A stretch of DNA of 52,792 nt from Alphaproteobacteria bacterium (GTDB lineage Bacteria; Pseudomonadota; Alphaproteobacteria; M2410), in contig SBGZ01000076.1 of assembly GCA_006226415.1 (NCBI GenBank), positions 1 to 52,792 on the forward strand, read 5' to 3'. The notes below the pieces were generated by a model. It did no database searches and was not told the origin of the DNA. It was given only the letters and a program-made list of their open reading frames with translations. Position 1 is the first letter of the stretch; each line of letters opens with the position of its first letter. Of the stretch, positions 19,274-28,683 are shown piece after piece. The position numbers were made by a program, and so were the translations under genes.

Positions 19274-20563
19274 ATGATTTTCAGATCCCTGGCCATGGCG
19301 TTCACGAACGTCCGCGCCGCGTTTCTAGCGATTTTACTACTGGCGCCGCTTTCCGGACCTGTCCTTGGCGGTGAAGACGTGGGCGGAATTGCTGCCGTCG
19401 TCAATGACGAGGTGATCTCCAACTACGATGTGCAGCAGCGCGTCAATCTGGTGATTTTCTCTTCCGGCGTAAAGGCCGAGGGTGCCGATCTGGAACGGAT
19501 CCGCAATCAGGTTCTCCGCACGTTGATTGACGAGACGTTGAAGATTCAGGAAGCGCGTGAGCTGGATGTTGAAATCACGACGCAAGAAGTTGATGACGCG
19601 ATCGCCTCGATGGCCGCGGACAACAACATGACTGTCGAGCAAATCATCAAATTGTTGAACGATAACAACACCAATGTGACCACCCTGCGCCGTCAGATCG
19701 CCGCTGACATTGCCTGGGAGACAATTGTCCGAGGGATGTTTGCGTCTCGGGTTTCGGTGACCGATGAGGAAGTCGACACGGTCTATCAGCAGACATTGGA
19801 AAGCGCCAACGAGGCGCAATACATGGTGTCTGAAATCGTCCTGCAAATTGAATCGCCCGACAAGGACGCCCAGGTGAAGGGCGCGGCAAATGACCTGTAT
19901 GAACAGCTGCAGCGCGGCGCCCAGTTCGCCAATTTGGCGCGGCAGTTTTCGCAAAGCGCCTCTTCCAGTCAGGGCGGAGATATTGGCTGGATTCAGCAAG
20001 GGCAGCTGGCCCCGGAGCTGGATGCGGTTTTACCTAGTCTGCGCATTGGTGAAATTACACAGCCGATCCGCACCGTTAATGCCTATTACATTCTGGCCCT
20101 GCGCAACAAAAAAGAAGCGGGCGCCGGAGATGTCATGAATGCCAAGGTTACCTTGCGCCGTCTGGTGGTGCCTGTGGATTTGGAATCTGCTCAAGAAGAG
20201 ATCGCGGCGGCGGCCAATTATATCTACTCGCTCACCAGCAAAGTGCATTCCTGCAATGGCCTTTCAGCTCTCAAGGCTGAACTTCCTACGGCTCAACTCG
20301 CCGACCCGCAGGAAATTGTGATTTCTCAGCTGCCGGATACCTTCAAAGGCGCCGTGTTGCAGCTGGAGGTCGGCCAGGTGTCCCAGCCGATGCTGTCGCA
20401 GCAAGGATTTCAAGTAATCGCCCTTTGTGCCAAAGAAGATGCGGTTGCAGAGCTGCCCAGCCGGGACGAGATAGAGGGCCGGTTGTTTAACCAGCAACTC
20501 TCCATGCTCGCCCGCCGTCACATGCGCGACTTGCGCAATGATGCCATCATTGACAACCGATGA
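19274..20563 (+). CDS. surA: Periplasmic chaperone / peptidyl-prolyl isomerase SurA
   Basis: Chaperone that carries unfolded outer-membrane proteins such as LptD across the periplasm. About 429 aa: signal peptide, SurA N-terminal helical domain (from IAAVVNDEVISNYDV), one clear parvulin PPIC domain (EIVLQIES to YILALRN, with GGDIGWIQQGQL), and a C-terminal region resembling a second degenerate parvulin domain. The ATG at 19274 has GGATGAG just upstream. The frame also opens with GTG at 19154, overlapping the lptD stop as GTGA, but that would add 40 residues before the signal peptide, so the later start is preferred. The stop overlaps pdxA. Confidence 0.93.
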   Translation: MIFRSLAMAFTNVRAAFLAILLLAPLSGPVLGGEDVGGIAAVVNDEVISNYDVQQRVNLVIFSSGVKAEGADLERIRNQVLRTLIDETLKIQEARELDVEITTQEVDDAIASMAADNNMTVEQIIKLLNDNNTNVTTLRRQIAADIAWETIVRGMFASRVSVTDEEVDTVYQQTLESANEAQYMVSEIVLQIESPDKDAQVKGAANDLYEQLQRGAQFANLARQFSQSASSSQGGDIGWIQQGQLAPELDAVLPSLRIGEITQPIRTVNAYYILALRNKKEAGAGDVMNAKVTLRRLVVPVDLESAQEEIAAAANYIYSLTSKVHSCNGLSALKAELPTAQLADPQEIVISQLPDTFKGAVLQLEVGQVSQPMLSQQGFQVIALCAKEDAVAELPSRDEIEGRLFNQQLSMLARRHMRDLRNDAIIDNR

Positions 20564-21600
20564 CGATGAGGCGCCCCATCGCTCTGACTATGGGCGAGCC
20601 GGCGGGGATCGGCCCTGAAATTACGCTGAAAGCCTGGTCACGGCGGAAGAGAAACGGCATACCGCCGTTTTATCTGATTGCTGATATTGAGTGGCTGCGC
20701 CATCTGAGTCAGAGATTGGGCCTGTCTGTGCCTCTGGCCAAGATCGACACGCCCCGCGATGCTTTGGATATCTTTGATCGAGCCCTGCCGGTGCTTTCAT
20801 GCACGCTTCAGGCAACGCCGGAGCTGGGCGTCCCCTCCCCGCAGACGGCTGACACTGTCATTGCCGCCATCGATGCGGGCGTCGCGGCCTGTCTGGCCGG
20901 TGATGCGGCAGCGGTTGTGACCAATCCCCTTCAAAAGAGCGTGCTTTATGAGGCGGGCTTTCAGCACCCAGGACACACAGAATACCTGGGCGCTTTGGCG
21001 CGTCAGGCCTCAGTGCCCGCTGCCGACCTCACGCCCATGATGATGCTTTCCCACGAAGCGCTCCGAGTGGTGCCTGTTACCAGTCACCTTCCGCTGAGCA
21101 TGGCCATCGAGAGCCTGACCTCAACGTTGATTGAGGGCGTGGCGCGGCAACTGGATCTGGCCCTGCGGCAGGACTTTGGATTTCAGCGCCCAAGGATCGT
21201 CGTGGCAGGCCTTAACCCTCATGCGGGCGAAGGCGGCGCGCTCGGCCGTGAAGAGCTTGATATCATTGCGCCAGCCATTGAACGCCTGCAAGGCGAAGGG
21301 CTCGACATTAAAGGGCCCCTGCCAAGCGATACGCTGTTTCATGCTGCAGCGCGTCAGGAGTATGATGCGGTTCTGGCCATGTACCACGATCAGGCCCTCA
21401 TTCCCCTGAAAACGATTGATTTTGACGCTGGCGTGAACTCGACGCACGGACTGCCGTTTGTGCGGACGTCACCTGATCACGGGACGGCTCTCGATCTGGC
21501 TGGGACGGGCCAGGCCTCGCCGCGCAGTCTTGAGGCCGCTCTCATCCTGGCAGATTTTATCGCCGCGCGCCGCGACGCCTATTCCAAGACAGATTTATGA
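20560..21600 (+). CDS. pdxA: 4-hydroxythreonine-4-phosphate dehydrogenase
   Basis: NAD-dependent oxidation step of the DXP-dependent pyridoxal phosphate pathway. 346 aa. Recognisable stretches are [13 protein letters not shown] at the N-terminus, ATP/substrate-site HPGHTEYLG, and the C-terminal metal-binding region [12 protein letters not shown] with [19 protein letters not shown] at 20560 overlaps the surA TGA; a second ATG at 20566 is an alternative. The gene is followed by rsmA with another ATGA overlap. Confidence 0.96.
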   Translation: MTMRRPIALTMGEPAGIGPEITLKAWSRRKRNGIPPFYLIADIEWLRHLSQRLGLSVPLAKIDTPRDALDIFDRALPVLSCTLQATPELGVPSPQTADTVIAAIDAGVAACLAGDAAAVVTNPLQKSVLYEAGFQHPGHTEYLGALARQASVPAADLTPMMMLSHEALRVVPVTSHLPLSMAIESLTSTLIEGVARQLDLALRQDFGFQRPRIVVAGLNPHAGEGGALGREELDIIAPAIERLQGEGLDIKGPLPSDTLFHAAARQEYDAVLAMYHDQALIPLKTIDFDAGVNSTHGLPFVRTSPDHGTALDLAGTGQASPRSLEAALILADFIAARRDAYSKTDL

Positions 21601-22442
21601 GCACGCTGCCGCCCCTGCGCGACGTTATTGACGCCCATGGCCTGAGAGCTAAAAAGTCTTTAGGGCAGAACTTTCTGCTGGATCTCAATTTGACGCGCAA
21701 AATTGCGCGTGCTGCCGGAAATCATCATGAGGCGACAGTCCTCGAAATTGGGCCAGGTCCGGGAGGCTTAACCCGGGCGCTGCTGGCCGAGGGCGCCCGA
21801 AAAGTGATCGCGGTTGAAAAAGATGAGCGCTGTCTTGCTGCGCTTCAAGAGATTTCCGCAGCCTATCCTGGGCGATTGGATGTGATCCCCGGCGATGCCT
21901 TGTCTCTCAATGAATCCGATCTTTTGGCGGAACTTAACGGCCCCATCAAAGTCGTTGCCAATTTGCCCTACAACATTGGAACCGCTCTGCTGATCAAATG
22001 GGTCACCTGTGAGACATGGCCTCCATTTTACGAGGGACTCACCTTGATGTTTCAAAAAGAGGTCGCCCAGCGCATTGTCGCGCAGCCAGGTGACAAACAC
22101 TTCGGGCGCCTGTCGGTTATTTGCGGATGGCGGACCGAAGCCGATCTGCTATTTGAAGTGCCGCGCCAGGCTTTTACGCCGCCGCCCAAGGTGACTTCCG
22201 CCATTGTGCGCTTGACACCACGCGCAAAACCTTTGTTCGAAGCAGACCTGGCGGCCTTGGAGCAAGTTGTCGCCGCCGCATTTGGTCAGCGACGGAAAAT
22301 GCTGCGGCAAAGCCTCAAGTCCCTCGGCGGTGACGCGCAGTCTCTTCTTGAGACCACGGGGATTGACCCCACCCGGCGGGCCGAAACCTTGACCATTGAG
22401 GAGTTCTGCGCCCTGGCGCGAAGTTTTGCCTCTCATTCATAA
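21597..22442 (+). CDS. rsmA: 16S rRNA dimethyladenosine transferase
   Basis: SAM-dependent dimethylation of two adjacent adenines near the 3' end of 16S rRNA (KsgA). 281 aa. SAM motif [12 protein letters not shown] (about residues 43-54) and the catalytic NLPYNIG motif are intact, and the N-terminus [11 protein letters not shown] is diagnostic. The last gene of the lptF operon. Its TAA lies right at the base of a terminator that serves the opposite strand. Confidence 0.97.
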   Translation: MSTLPPLRDVIDAHGLRAKKSLGQNFLLDLNLTRKIARAAGNHHEATVLEIGPGPGGLTRALLAEGARKVIAVEKDERCLAALQEISAAYPGRLDVIPGDALSLNESDLLAELNGPIKVVANLPYNIGTALLIKWVTCETWPPFYEGLTLMFQKEVAQRIVAQPGDKHFGRLSVICGWRTEADLLFEVPRQAFTPPPKVTSAIVRLTPRAKPLFEADLAALEQVVAAAFGQRRKMLRQSLKSLGGDAQSLLETTGIDPTRRAETLTIEEFCALARSFASHS

Positions 22443-22470
22443 AAAAAACGGCGCCCCGATGGGAGCGCCG
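22441..22470 (-). terminator. Rho-independent terminator of the outer-membrane protein gene
   Basis: On the minus strand CGGCGCTCCC-ATC-GGGGCGCCG forms a GC-rich hairpin (6 bp plus inner pairs) followed by eight T. On the plus strand the run after the stem is TCTTGAATG, so it acts mainly on the minus strand, about 30 bases after the stop at 22499. Confidence 0.88.
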
Positions 22471-22498
22471 TCTTGAATGTTATTGACTGGGCTTCGGG

Positions 22499-23368
22499 TC
22501 AGAACTTCATCTTCACGCCAACAATCACATTGTCGGCTTCGTAGTCCTCAAATCCGAGGTTAACGCCGCCATCAGTAATATCGAGGCCGTTGACTTGGAA
22601 GCGGCGATACTCAAGCCGCAATGAGGTCTTGTCGCTCAGGTCGTAGGAGACACCCAGGCCGAGCTGCCAAGCCAGACCGGAGTCATCGCCGCTGGCGCCA
22701 CCCATATCGACTTCAACTTTGGCCCAACCAACACCGCCGCCGACATAAGGTTTGATAGGCCCGGAGGTGCCAAACTCATACCAGACGTTGGCCATGATCG
22801 AGAAGGACGTCACATCACCGCTACCATCAGGCAGAAGGTCGCTCACATAATATGTGTTACTGCCAAAATAAATGGTCGTCGGGAAATTGTTGACTGAAAA
22901 CGCAATCTGATAAGAGGTGTATTTCGTGGTTGAACTTAGAAGATTGTGCTTTGTCACATATTTGCGCACATGATAGCCAATCTTAAGGTCGCCCTGCAGA
23001 TCAAAGTCATTTTTGCGATAGGCAAGCTCGCCTTCTACACTCAGACCAGGGATTGCATCTATGTCGCAGCCCATTGCTGCGCCAATCACAAAGCCATTGT
23101 CGAAGTCATACTCTCCATTGAAGTCCATGAAGAGTGATTTTGTGCCCCCATATGTGTACAGCCAGCTCGATGTCACAACCGAGCTGCTGGTATTCGTATT
23201 GGTATCTGTATAAGGACCAAATCCCGTTGTCAGAAGAGGTGCATTGATATGCACGTTTTGGTTATCAAGGAGGTTTACCCCCCCAAAGCCTGTTACATAA
23301 TTACCGGCGTAACTCGGAGCGGTCAGTGCTGCAGCCGCTGCTGTTGACGCCAAGAGATGCTTTTTCAT
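22499..23368 (-). CDS. Outer-membrane beta-barrel protein (OmpA/porin-like family)
   Basis: 289 aa. Signal peptide MKKHLLASTAAAAALTAPSYA, then alternating amphipathic strands and a C-terminal Phe (VGVKMKF), the usual sorting signal for barrel insertion. The second half (IKPYVGGGVGWAKVEVD, LAWQLGLGVSYDLSD, TSLRLEYRRF) matches the eight-stranded outer-membrane barrel type found in Omp25/Omp31-like proteins. The first part has a long Ser/Thr/Tyr-rich stretch, probably external loops. The ATG at 23366-23368 gives the signal peptide at residue 1; the frame continues upstream but with a Cys-rich, non-family stretch. A strong terminator follows. Specific function unknown. Confidence 0.85.
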   Translation of the reverse strand: MKKHLLASTAAAAALTAPSYAGNYVTGFGGVNLLDNQNVHINAPLLTTGFGPYTDTNTNTSSSVVTSSWLYTYGGTKSLFMDFNGEYDFDNGFVIGAAMGCDIDAIPGLSVEGELAYRKNDFDLQGDLKIGYHVRKYVTKHNLLSSTTKYTSYQIAFSVNNFPTTIYFGSNTYYVSDLLPDGSGDVTSFSIMANVWYEFGTSGPIKPYVGGGVGWAKVEVDMGGASGDDSGLAWQLGLGVSYDLSDKTSLRLEYRRFQVNGLDITDGGVNLGFEDYEADNVIVGVKMKF

Positions 23369-23582
23369 TTTAACCACCCTTAGTTCTTTTTTTGGAAAAC
23401 ATACGCAAACACACAACCCTTCGGACCTTAACACTATAGTTAACGTACTTCAAATTGATCCTGACAAAGATTATTTCTAATTCTGCTAGAAAGCGCCAAA
23501 TGACGCGCTGAACGGTACTCGCACACCGCCTTGAGAACGATTCGCGAATGGAATCCTTCTGCCAACTGACCTAAGTCAATTT

Positions 23583-24134
23583 CTACGAATCAGCTTTTGG
23601 CAAGAGCGCGTGGTCGAACCAGACCATACGGAGCTGATCTCCGTCCGTCGTATAACCGCTGACGGACAATCCTGTCTGCGGCCAACGGGGATATTGGTGA
23701 ATTTCTGAATGCTGCAAAATATTGGATTGGATCACAACCGCAAGCCCCATGACTTGCTGTTTTGGGTTCTGCTGTGACCAATGCGAAAGAACGCTCTTGG
23801 AATCAACGATGAGCCATCGCGCCAGATCATGCTCCCGAAACTCCGGCACAACGAACTCTCGCACGAAAGCAAATTTTTGCTGTACGGATTTTAAAACCAT
23901 AATGTTGGCAGTCGAGATTGCAACGGGCTGATCTTGATAGTATGCGACGATACAGAGTTGATCCAGCCGATCCGCCGGATCCACCTCGGGGGGCAGAATT
24001 TTGTGCTTGCGCCAAAGATTGAGCGCGTCTTCTTCCATTTTGCTATCGAACTGCTTCCAAGCTGGCTTAAGCTGAAATGCCGGGTCGCGCTCGGGCACGA
24101 GATGGGCAAAGGTTTCGAGGTCCTTATTATTCAT
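23583..24134 (-). CDS. Unassigned protein, possibly GNAT acetyltransferase-like
   Basis: 183 aa, soluble, no signal or membrane segments. The stretch KFAFVREFVVPEFREHDLARWLIV sits where motif A of a GNAT acetyltransferase would be, and the flanking strand/helix pattern (CIVAYYQDQPVAISTANIMV) fits that fold, but the classic acetyl-CoA loop Q/RxxGxG/A is not seen (EHDLAR instead). The gene ends the gmk-side group and starts ten bases after the gmk stop, so it may be co-transcribed. I do not recognise a close family; the fold idea is a weak inference. Confidence 0.6.
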   Translation of the reverse strand: MNNKDLETFAHLVPERDPAFQLKPAWKQFDSKMEEDALNLWRKHKILPPEVDPADRLDQLCIVAYYQDQPVAISTANIMVLKSVQQKFAFVREFVVPEFREHDLARWLIVDSKSVLSHWSQQNPKQQVMGLAVVIQSNILQHSEIHQYPRWPQTGLSVSGYTTDGDQLRMVWFDHALLPKADS

Positions 24135-24143
24135 GATGCCTTC

Positions 24144-24782
24144 CTAAAGCCCTTCTTGTATCTGTTTGACAAAATCTGCCAGACCCGGTTGCCGCCGACG
24201 CTTGAGGCGCTCTGACTCTAAGATACCCCGGACCTGCCGTTTGGCGGTCTCCAGATCCGCGTTGATGATCACATAGTCGTATTCAGCCCAGTGACTCATT
24301 TCGTCATTGGCCTTGGCCATGCGGCCCGCAACCACTTCCGCCGAATCCTGGGCGCGCGTGAAAAGCCGTTCTTCCAATGTTTGCCGAGATGGCGGCAGAA
24401 TGAATACCTTGACCAGGTCGTCGCCGGCAGCCTGGGTGAGTTGCTGTGCGCCTTGCCAGTCAATGTCAAAGAGAACATCGCGGCCCTCGGCCAGCGCGTC
24501 CTCCACGGGTCCGGCGGGCGTGCCGTAATAATGGTCAAATACCTTGGCGTGCTCCAGCAATTCGTCCCGATTGACCATGAGGCCGAAATCTTCACGTGAG
24601 ACGAAGCAGTAATCCTTGCCCTCCACCTCGCCAGGGCGGATGGGCCGTGTCGTGACGGAAACCGACATGGTGATGTCGCCATCGCCTTCCAGGAGGCTGC
24701 GCGCCAAGGTCGACTTTCCCGCCCCGGAAGGCGAAGAAAGGACAAACATCAGGCCGCGACGCTGAACGTCAATTTGAGGCAT
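24144..24782 (-). CDS. gmk: Guanylate kinase
   Basis: ATP-dependent phosphorylation of GMP to GDP, cytosolic. 212 aa. P-loop SSPSGAGKSTL near the N-terminus, GMP-binding TTRPIRPGEVEGKDYCFVS and VLFDIDWQGAQQL are all typical. The ATG at 24782 has GGAG about seven bases upstream; a TTG four codons earlier is possible. Follows yicC, a very common pairing. Confidence 0.96.
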   Translation of the reverse strand: MPQIDVQRRGLMFVLSSPSGAGKSTLARSLLEGDGDITMSVSVTTRPIRPGEVEGKDYCFVSREDFGLMVNRDELLEHAKVFDHYYGTPAGPVEDALAEGRDVLFDIDWQGAQQLTQAAGDDLVKVFILPPSRQTLEERLFTRAQDSAEVVAGRMAKANDEMSHWAEYDYVIINADLETAKRQVRGILESERLKRRRQPGLADFVKQIQEGL

Positions 24783-24797
24783 GGGGGGCTCCAAGCT

Positions 24798-25685
24798 CTA
24801 TTCTATGTTTTGAACCTGTTCGCGAAACTGGTCGACCACGGTTTTGAGTTCGAGGCCTATTCGGGTCAATTCCACATCCGCGGATTTGGAACACAAGGTA
24901 TTCGATTCGCGGTTAAACTCCTGCGTCAGAAAATCAAGTTTCCGGCCCACGGGCTCTGGATTCCCCAGTAACTCGCGCGCAGTCGCACAATGGGCGTCAA
25001 GCCGATCAATTTCCTCACGAATATCACTTTTGGTGACGAGAAAGGCGATTTCCTGGGCTAAACGATCTTCCGATACCGGGGCCCCGTCCTTCAGGAGTTC
25101 GTCCAATTGTTTTCGCAGTTTTGTCTGCAGCGCCTCAGGGATTGCCTCGGCGATTTTACGCGCCTGTGCGGTCAGGGTCTCAATGCGGGCAACCTGTTCG
25201 CTCAAGAGTGGTTCGAGCTTTGCACCTTCCTGAGCGCGGGAATCACAGAGTTTTTCCAGAGCCCGCGCAAAACTGGCTTTCAGTTCCGCCAGCCGGGCTT
25301 GCTTTTCCTCATCCGGCTCCTCAGCCTCTTTGGTGTCGATGACCCCCTTCAAGCCCAATAGACCTTCAAGCGACACGGGTCCGGCATCGACCTCACCGCG
25401 CAATTCCTCCATTGCAACGAGAAGGCGTGCCACAGCCTGTTTGTTGACCGAAATCTCAGTTGCCGTTTCGCCGCGATGAAAATGGAGCCCGACCTGGAGA
25501 GAGCCGCGGCGGATGACCTTGGCGATCTTGGATCGCAGCTCTGCCTCGAGCCCCTCAAAGGCGCCAGGCATGCGGGCACGTATGTCGAGGTTTTTTGAAT
25601 TGACGGACCGTAGCTCCCAGGCCCATCGATCATCTTTCCAGGCGCCCTCCTCTCTGGCAAAACCGGTCATACTCGACAGCGTCAT
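24798..25685 (-). CDS. yicC: YicC family endoribonuclease
   Basis: 295 aa. The N-terminus MTLSSMTGFAREEG and the C-terminal block GRKLDFLTQEFNRESNTL are the hallmarks of YicC/YloC proteins; E. coli YicC is reported as an RNase that can act on the small RNA RyhB. The middle is Leu/Glu/Lys-rich with predicted coiled coil (about 100-200). Placed directly before gmk and after mltG, the same order as in many alphaproteobacteria. Confidence 0.94.
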   Translation of the reverse strand: MTLSSMTGFAREEGAWKDDRWAWELRSVNSKNLDIRARMPGAFEGLEAELRSKIAKVIRRGSLQVGLHFHRGETATEISVNKQAVARLLVAMEELRGEVDAGPVSLEGLLGLKGVIDTKEAEEPDEEKQARLAELKASFARALEKLCDSRAQEGAKLEPLLSEQVARIETLTAQARKIAEAIPEALQTKLRKQLDELLKDGAPVSEDRLAQEIAFLVTKSDIREEIDRLDAHCATARELLGNPEPVGRKLDFLTQEFNRESNTLCSKSADVELTRIGLELKTVVDQFREQVQNIE

Positions 25686-25711
25686 GGAATATCGATCCTC
25701 TTTGTGTTGGC

Positions 25712-26713
25712 CTATTGGCGCTTTTTTCTTTCACGCTCGATGCGCCGCCATTTCTCGACATTACGCATGTGTTGTGCGTGGGAGGAGGCAAAAACATGGC
25801 CGCCCTCGCCGTTGGCCACAAAATAGAGCTCTGACGTCTGTGGCGGGTTGAGCACCGCCAGGATGGACTCAATCCCCGGATTGCAAATCGGGGTCGGCGG
25901 CAGACCATCGATCAGGTAGGTGTTGTAGGGCGTTAACCGGTCAAGCTCGCTGCGCCGAATGCCTCGGCCCAGAGGTTCGCCCTGCGTCAGCCCATAAATG
26001 ATGGTCGGATCCGATTGCAATCGCATGCGTTTGCGCAGCCGATTGACGAAGGCTGCCGCGATGCGCGGCCTTTCCTCCGGCAGAGCCGTTTCCTTTTCAA
26101 CGATCGATGCCAATATGATGGCGTCCTCAATGGTATCAAATGGCAGATTATCAGCCCGCTTATCCCAATGCTCGTCGATCAGTTTTTGCTGCGCCTCACG
26201 CATGCGCTGAATGATTTCGTCGCGCGAAGTTGAGCGCACAAAGAGATAGGTCTCCGGCAAGAGCGTTCCTTCTTTGGGCGCTTCACTGATCTCACCGACC
26301 AGAACGCCGTCCTCTTCGACAAGTTTGAGGATTTGCGTGGTCGTAAGACCTTCGGCCACGGTCAATTTATGTTGAATGGATTTTCCAAGCTGGAGGATGC
26401 GCGAGACGTCAGCCATGGATGCGCCGGAGGGGAAGGCATATTCGCCCGCCTTCATGCGACCATCGGCTCTTTGAATTCGAACCGCAATCTCGAAAAACCG
26501 GGCGTCGCGGATAACACCCGTTTCTTCCAACTTGCGCGCGATGCCTTTGACGCTCATGCCGCTGGGCAACAACACCACGGTTTCAGCCGCGCCATCCTCA
26601 GCAACCGGCCCGGGCGCCTCAAATTTCAATTTGCCGTAGTAGAAAGTCCCGGCTCCGACGATTGCGCCCGCAATCACCACAAACACCAAGACTCGCTTCA
26701 GCACACTTCCCAC
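25712..26713 (-). CDS. mltG: Endolytic transglycosylase MltG
   Basis: Inner-membrane lytic transglycosylase that cuts nascent glycan strands and sets their length. 333 aa: one N-terminal membrane segment (about 7-27, VLVFVVIAGAIVGAGTFYYG), a LysM-like region, then the YceG domain with the catalytic Glu in ASIVEKETALPEER and the conserved SDPTIIYGL and PYNTYLIDGLPPTPI. The start is GTG at 26713 with GGGAGAG upstream. The C-terminus is a short basic tail. Adjacent to fabF, yicC and gmk as in many relatives. Confidence 0.95.
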   Translation of the reverse strand: MGSVLKRVLVFVVIAGAIVGAGTFYYGKLKFEAPGPVAEDGAAETVVLLPSGMSVKGIARKLEETGVIRDARFFEIAVRIQRADGRMKAGEYAFPSGASMADVSRILQLGKSIQHKLTVAEGLTTTQILKLVEEDGVLVGEISEAPKEGTLLPETYLFVRSTSRDEIIQRMREAQQKLIDEHWDKRADNLPFDTIEDAIILASIVEKETALPEERPRIAAAFVNRLRKRMRLQSDPTIIYGLTQGEPLGRGIRRSELDRLTPYNTYLIDGLPPTPICNPGIESILAVLNPPQTSELYFVANGEGGHVFASSHAQHMRNVEKWRRIERERKKRQ

Positions 26714-26788
26714 GTCACTCTCCCGTCGCTACTAAACACCTTAATCAGAACGGGGTCCTGATCCTGTTTCCCCTTCAGGATGATCCCA

Positions 26789-28069
26789 TCAGGCGGGCGG
26801 CGCGGTCAAGATAAGTGACGCGTTGGTGCCGCCAAATCCAAAGGAATTGGATAGGACAGCCTTGATTTCCTTTTTGACGGGCGCTTTTGCCGCCAAATTA
26901 ATCGGTGTGTCAATCGACGGATTGTCCAGATTGATGGTCGGCGGAGCGATCTGATCGCGGATCGCCAGCGCGCAGAAGATGGCTTCGACTGCCCCCGCGG
27001 CCCCCAGCAGGTGGCCGATGGAAGATTTTGTCGAAGACATGACCAGATCTTCCGGACCATCTTTGCCGAACAGACGCGTGACGGCATTAAGTTCAATCTC
27101 ATCGCCCACCGGTGTCGATGTGCCATGGGAGTTGATGTAGTCAATATCCTTCGCCTGCAGGCCTGCACGCTTGAGAGCGGCTTGCATGCAGCGGTAACCG
27201 CCGTTGCCGTCTTCGGGCGGGGAGGTGATGTGATAGGCATCGCCTGACAGGCCGTAGCCTGTTACTTCGGCATAAATTTTCGCGCCGCGCGCCTTGGCAT
27301 GTTCGAGTTCTTCGAGAACCACGATGCCGGACCCTTCGCCCATCACGAATCCATCGCGATCTTTGTCGTAGGGGCGTGAGGCCTTTTCCGGTGTGTCATT
27401 AAATCCGGTAGAAAGTGCTCGGCATGCGGCGAAGCCCGCAATGCCAATGCGGTTGATTGCGCATTCCGCGCCGCCCGCTACCATGACATCGGCATCGTCG
27501 AGCATAATCAGCCGTGCTGCATCCCCTATGGCGTGAGCGCCGGTGGAACAAGCGGTGGCATTGGCGTGGTTCGGGCCTTTAAAGCCGTGTTCAATAGACA
27601 CGTGGCCTGAAACCAGATTGACCAGATGACCTGGAATAAAGAAAGGACTGATGCGGCGAGGGCCTTTTTCATGCAGCACAACGGCCGTATCGGCAATGCC
27701 TGTCAGCCCGCCGATGCCAGAGCCGATGTAGACACCCGTACGATTGAAATCTTCGTCGGTCTTGGGCTCCCAGCCACTGTCTGTAATCGCCTGTTTGGCG
27801 GCGGCTACGCCATAAACAATGAAGGGGTCAACGCGGCGCTGGTCCTTCGGCGCCATCCAGTCGTCAGGATTAAACATCCCGCCATGCGCATCACCCCAAC
27901 GGTTTTCTGTCGGCAGCGCGCAGGCAACCGTGCAAGCCAAATCACTTGCATCGAATCGATCGATCGTGGTGGCCCCGGATTTCCCTTCCAGAATACGAGC
28001 CCAGGTCGAATCAAGGGTTGCCCCCAGAGGGGTCACCATTCCCATTCCTGTTATGACAACACGGCGCAT
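26789..28069 (-). CDS. fabF: 3-oxoacyl-ACP synthase II
   Basis: Condensing enzyme of type II fatty-acid elongation. 426 aa, slightly longer than the ~412 usual. The Cys-His-His triad is seen at C174 (ACSTGAH), H315 (NSHGTSTPVGD) and H353 (SIGHLLGAAGA). The N-terminus RRVVITGMGMVTPLG is typical. GGGAG precedes the ATG. About 100 bases separate it from acpP, and that gap contains a hairpin with a T run that could reduce read-through. Confidence 0.97.
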   Translation of the reverse strand: MRRVVITGMGMVTPLGATLDSTWARILEGKSGATTIDRFDASDLACTVACALPTENRWGDAHGGMFNPDDWMAPKDQRRVDPFIVYGVAAAKQAITDSGWEPKTDEDFNRTGVYIGSGIGGLTGIADTAVVLHEKGPRRISPFFIPGHLVNLVSGHVSIEHGFKGPNHANATACSTGAHAIGDAARLIMLDDADVMVAGGAECAINRIGIAGFAACRALSTGFNDTPEKASRPYDKDRDGFVMGEGSGIVVLEELEHAKARGAKIYAEVTGYGLSGDAYHITSPPEDGNGGYRCMQAALKRAGLQAKDIDYINSHGTSTPVGDEIELNAVTRLFGKDGPEDLVMSSTKSSIGHLLGAAGAVEAIFCALAIRDQIAPPTINLDNPSIDTPINLAAKAPVKKEIKAVLSNSFGFGGTNASLILTAPPA

Positions 28070-28089
28070 GGATCTTTACTCCCTTCGAA

Positions 28090-28138
28090 ATTAAAACAGG
28101 CCGCCCCTAGTGCTGGTCGGCACTCAGAACACGGCCTG
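28090..28138 (-). terminator. Hairpin with T run between acpP and fabF (attenuator-like)
   Basis: On the minus strand CAGGCCG and CGGCCTG form a 7-bp outer stem, enclosing an inner GTGC/GCAC hairpin, followed by TTTTAATTT. It lies about 33 bases after the acpP stop. Position suggests a partial terminator that lets acpP be made in excess over fabF; that role is inference. Confidence 0.6.
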
Positions 28139-28170
28139 ATCAATCGTAACGGCAATAATGCGCGACTTAT

Positions 28171-28407
28171 TTAAGAAGCGTTTTGCTCGATGAATTTGAT
28201 GGCGTCGCCGACGGTCATGATCGTTTCGGCTGCGTCATCAGGAATTTCAACACCGAACTCTTCTTCGAAAGCCATCACCAGCTCAACAGTGTCGAGGCTG
28301 TCAGCGCCGAGATCGTCAATAAAGCTGGCTTTTTCAGTTACCTTATCGGCGTCTACGTCGAGATGGTCGACAACAATCTTTTTTACGCGTTCTGCTGTAT
28401 CGCTCAT
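28171..28407 (-). CDS. acpP: Acyl carrier protein
   Basis: 78-residue acidic four-helix protein that carries acyl chains in fatty-acid and lipid A synthesis. The phosphopantetheine attachment Ser is S37 in [11 protein letters not shown]. Flanked by fabG and fabF as in most proteobacteria. The 276-base gap upstream to fabG suggests an independent promoter, plus a weak hairpin/T-run around 28495-28520 on the minus strand that might end the fabD-fabG message. Confidence 0.98.
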   Translation of the reverse strand: MSDTAERVKKIVVDHLDVDADKVTEKASFIDDLGADSLDTVELVMAFEEEFGVEIPDDAAETIMTVGDAIKFIEQNAS

Positions 28408-28683
28408 ATTTTGCCCTCAATTCCTTATTTTAAGGCTGGAACCTGTGGGGGCCACCGGTTCCGATTCACCGGTTTTCAGGCTTTTACACCTAAAAAACCG
28501 CACTAATCCGTGGTTTTTGTGCGACCCCGGACAATCATCAGTCGGGTTCGTATCATACTTCTTTTCGCTTTACCAGCCGCTGAAATCACCTATATCCGGC
28601 GAGGCTCCCCGAGCTGTTTGCTGCGCGCAAAATACCCAGATTCACTTGAAAATAAAGCGAAAAGTACCTTTGTCACCTGACCC

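Noticed and set aside
28448-28475. tRNA-like stretch (GGTTCCGATTCACCGG)
   Set aside because: It resembles a T-arm only; no acceptor stem or anticodon arm could be built around it, and no tRNA was seen anywhere in the window.
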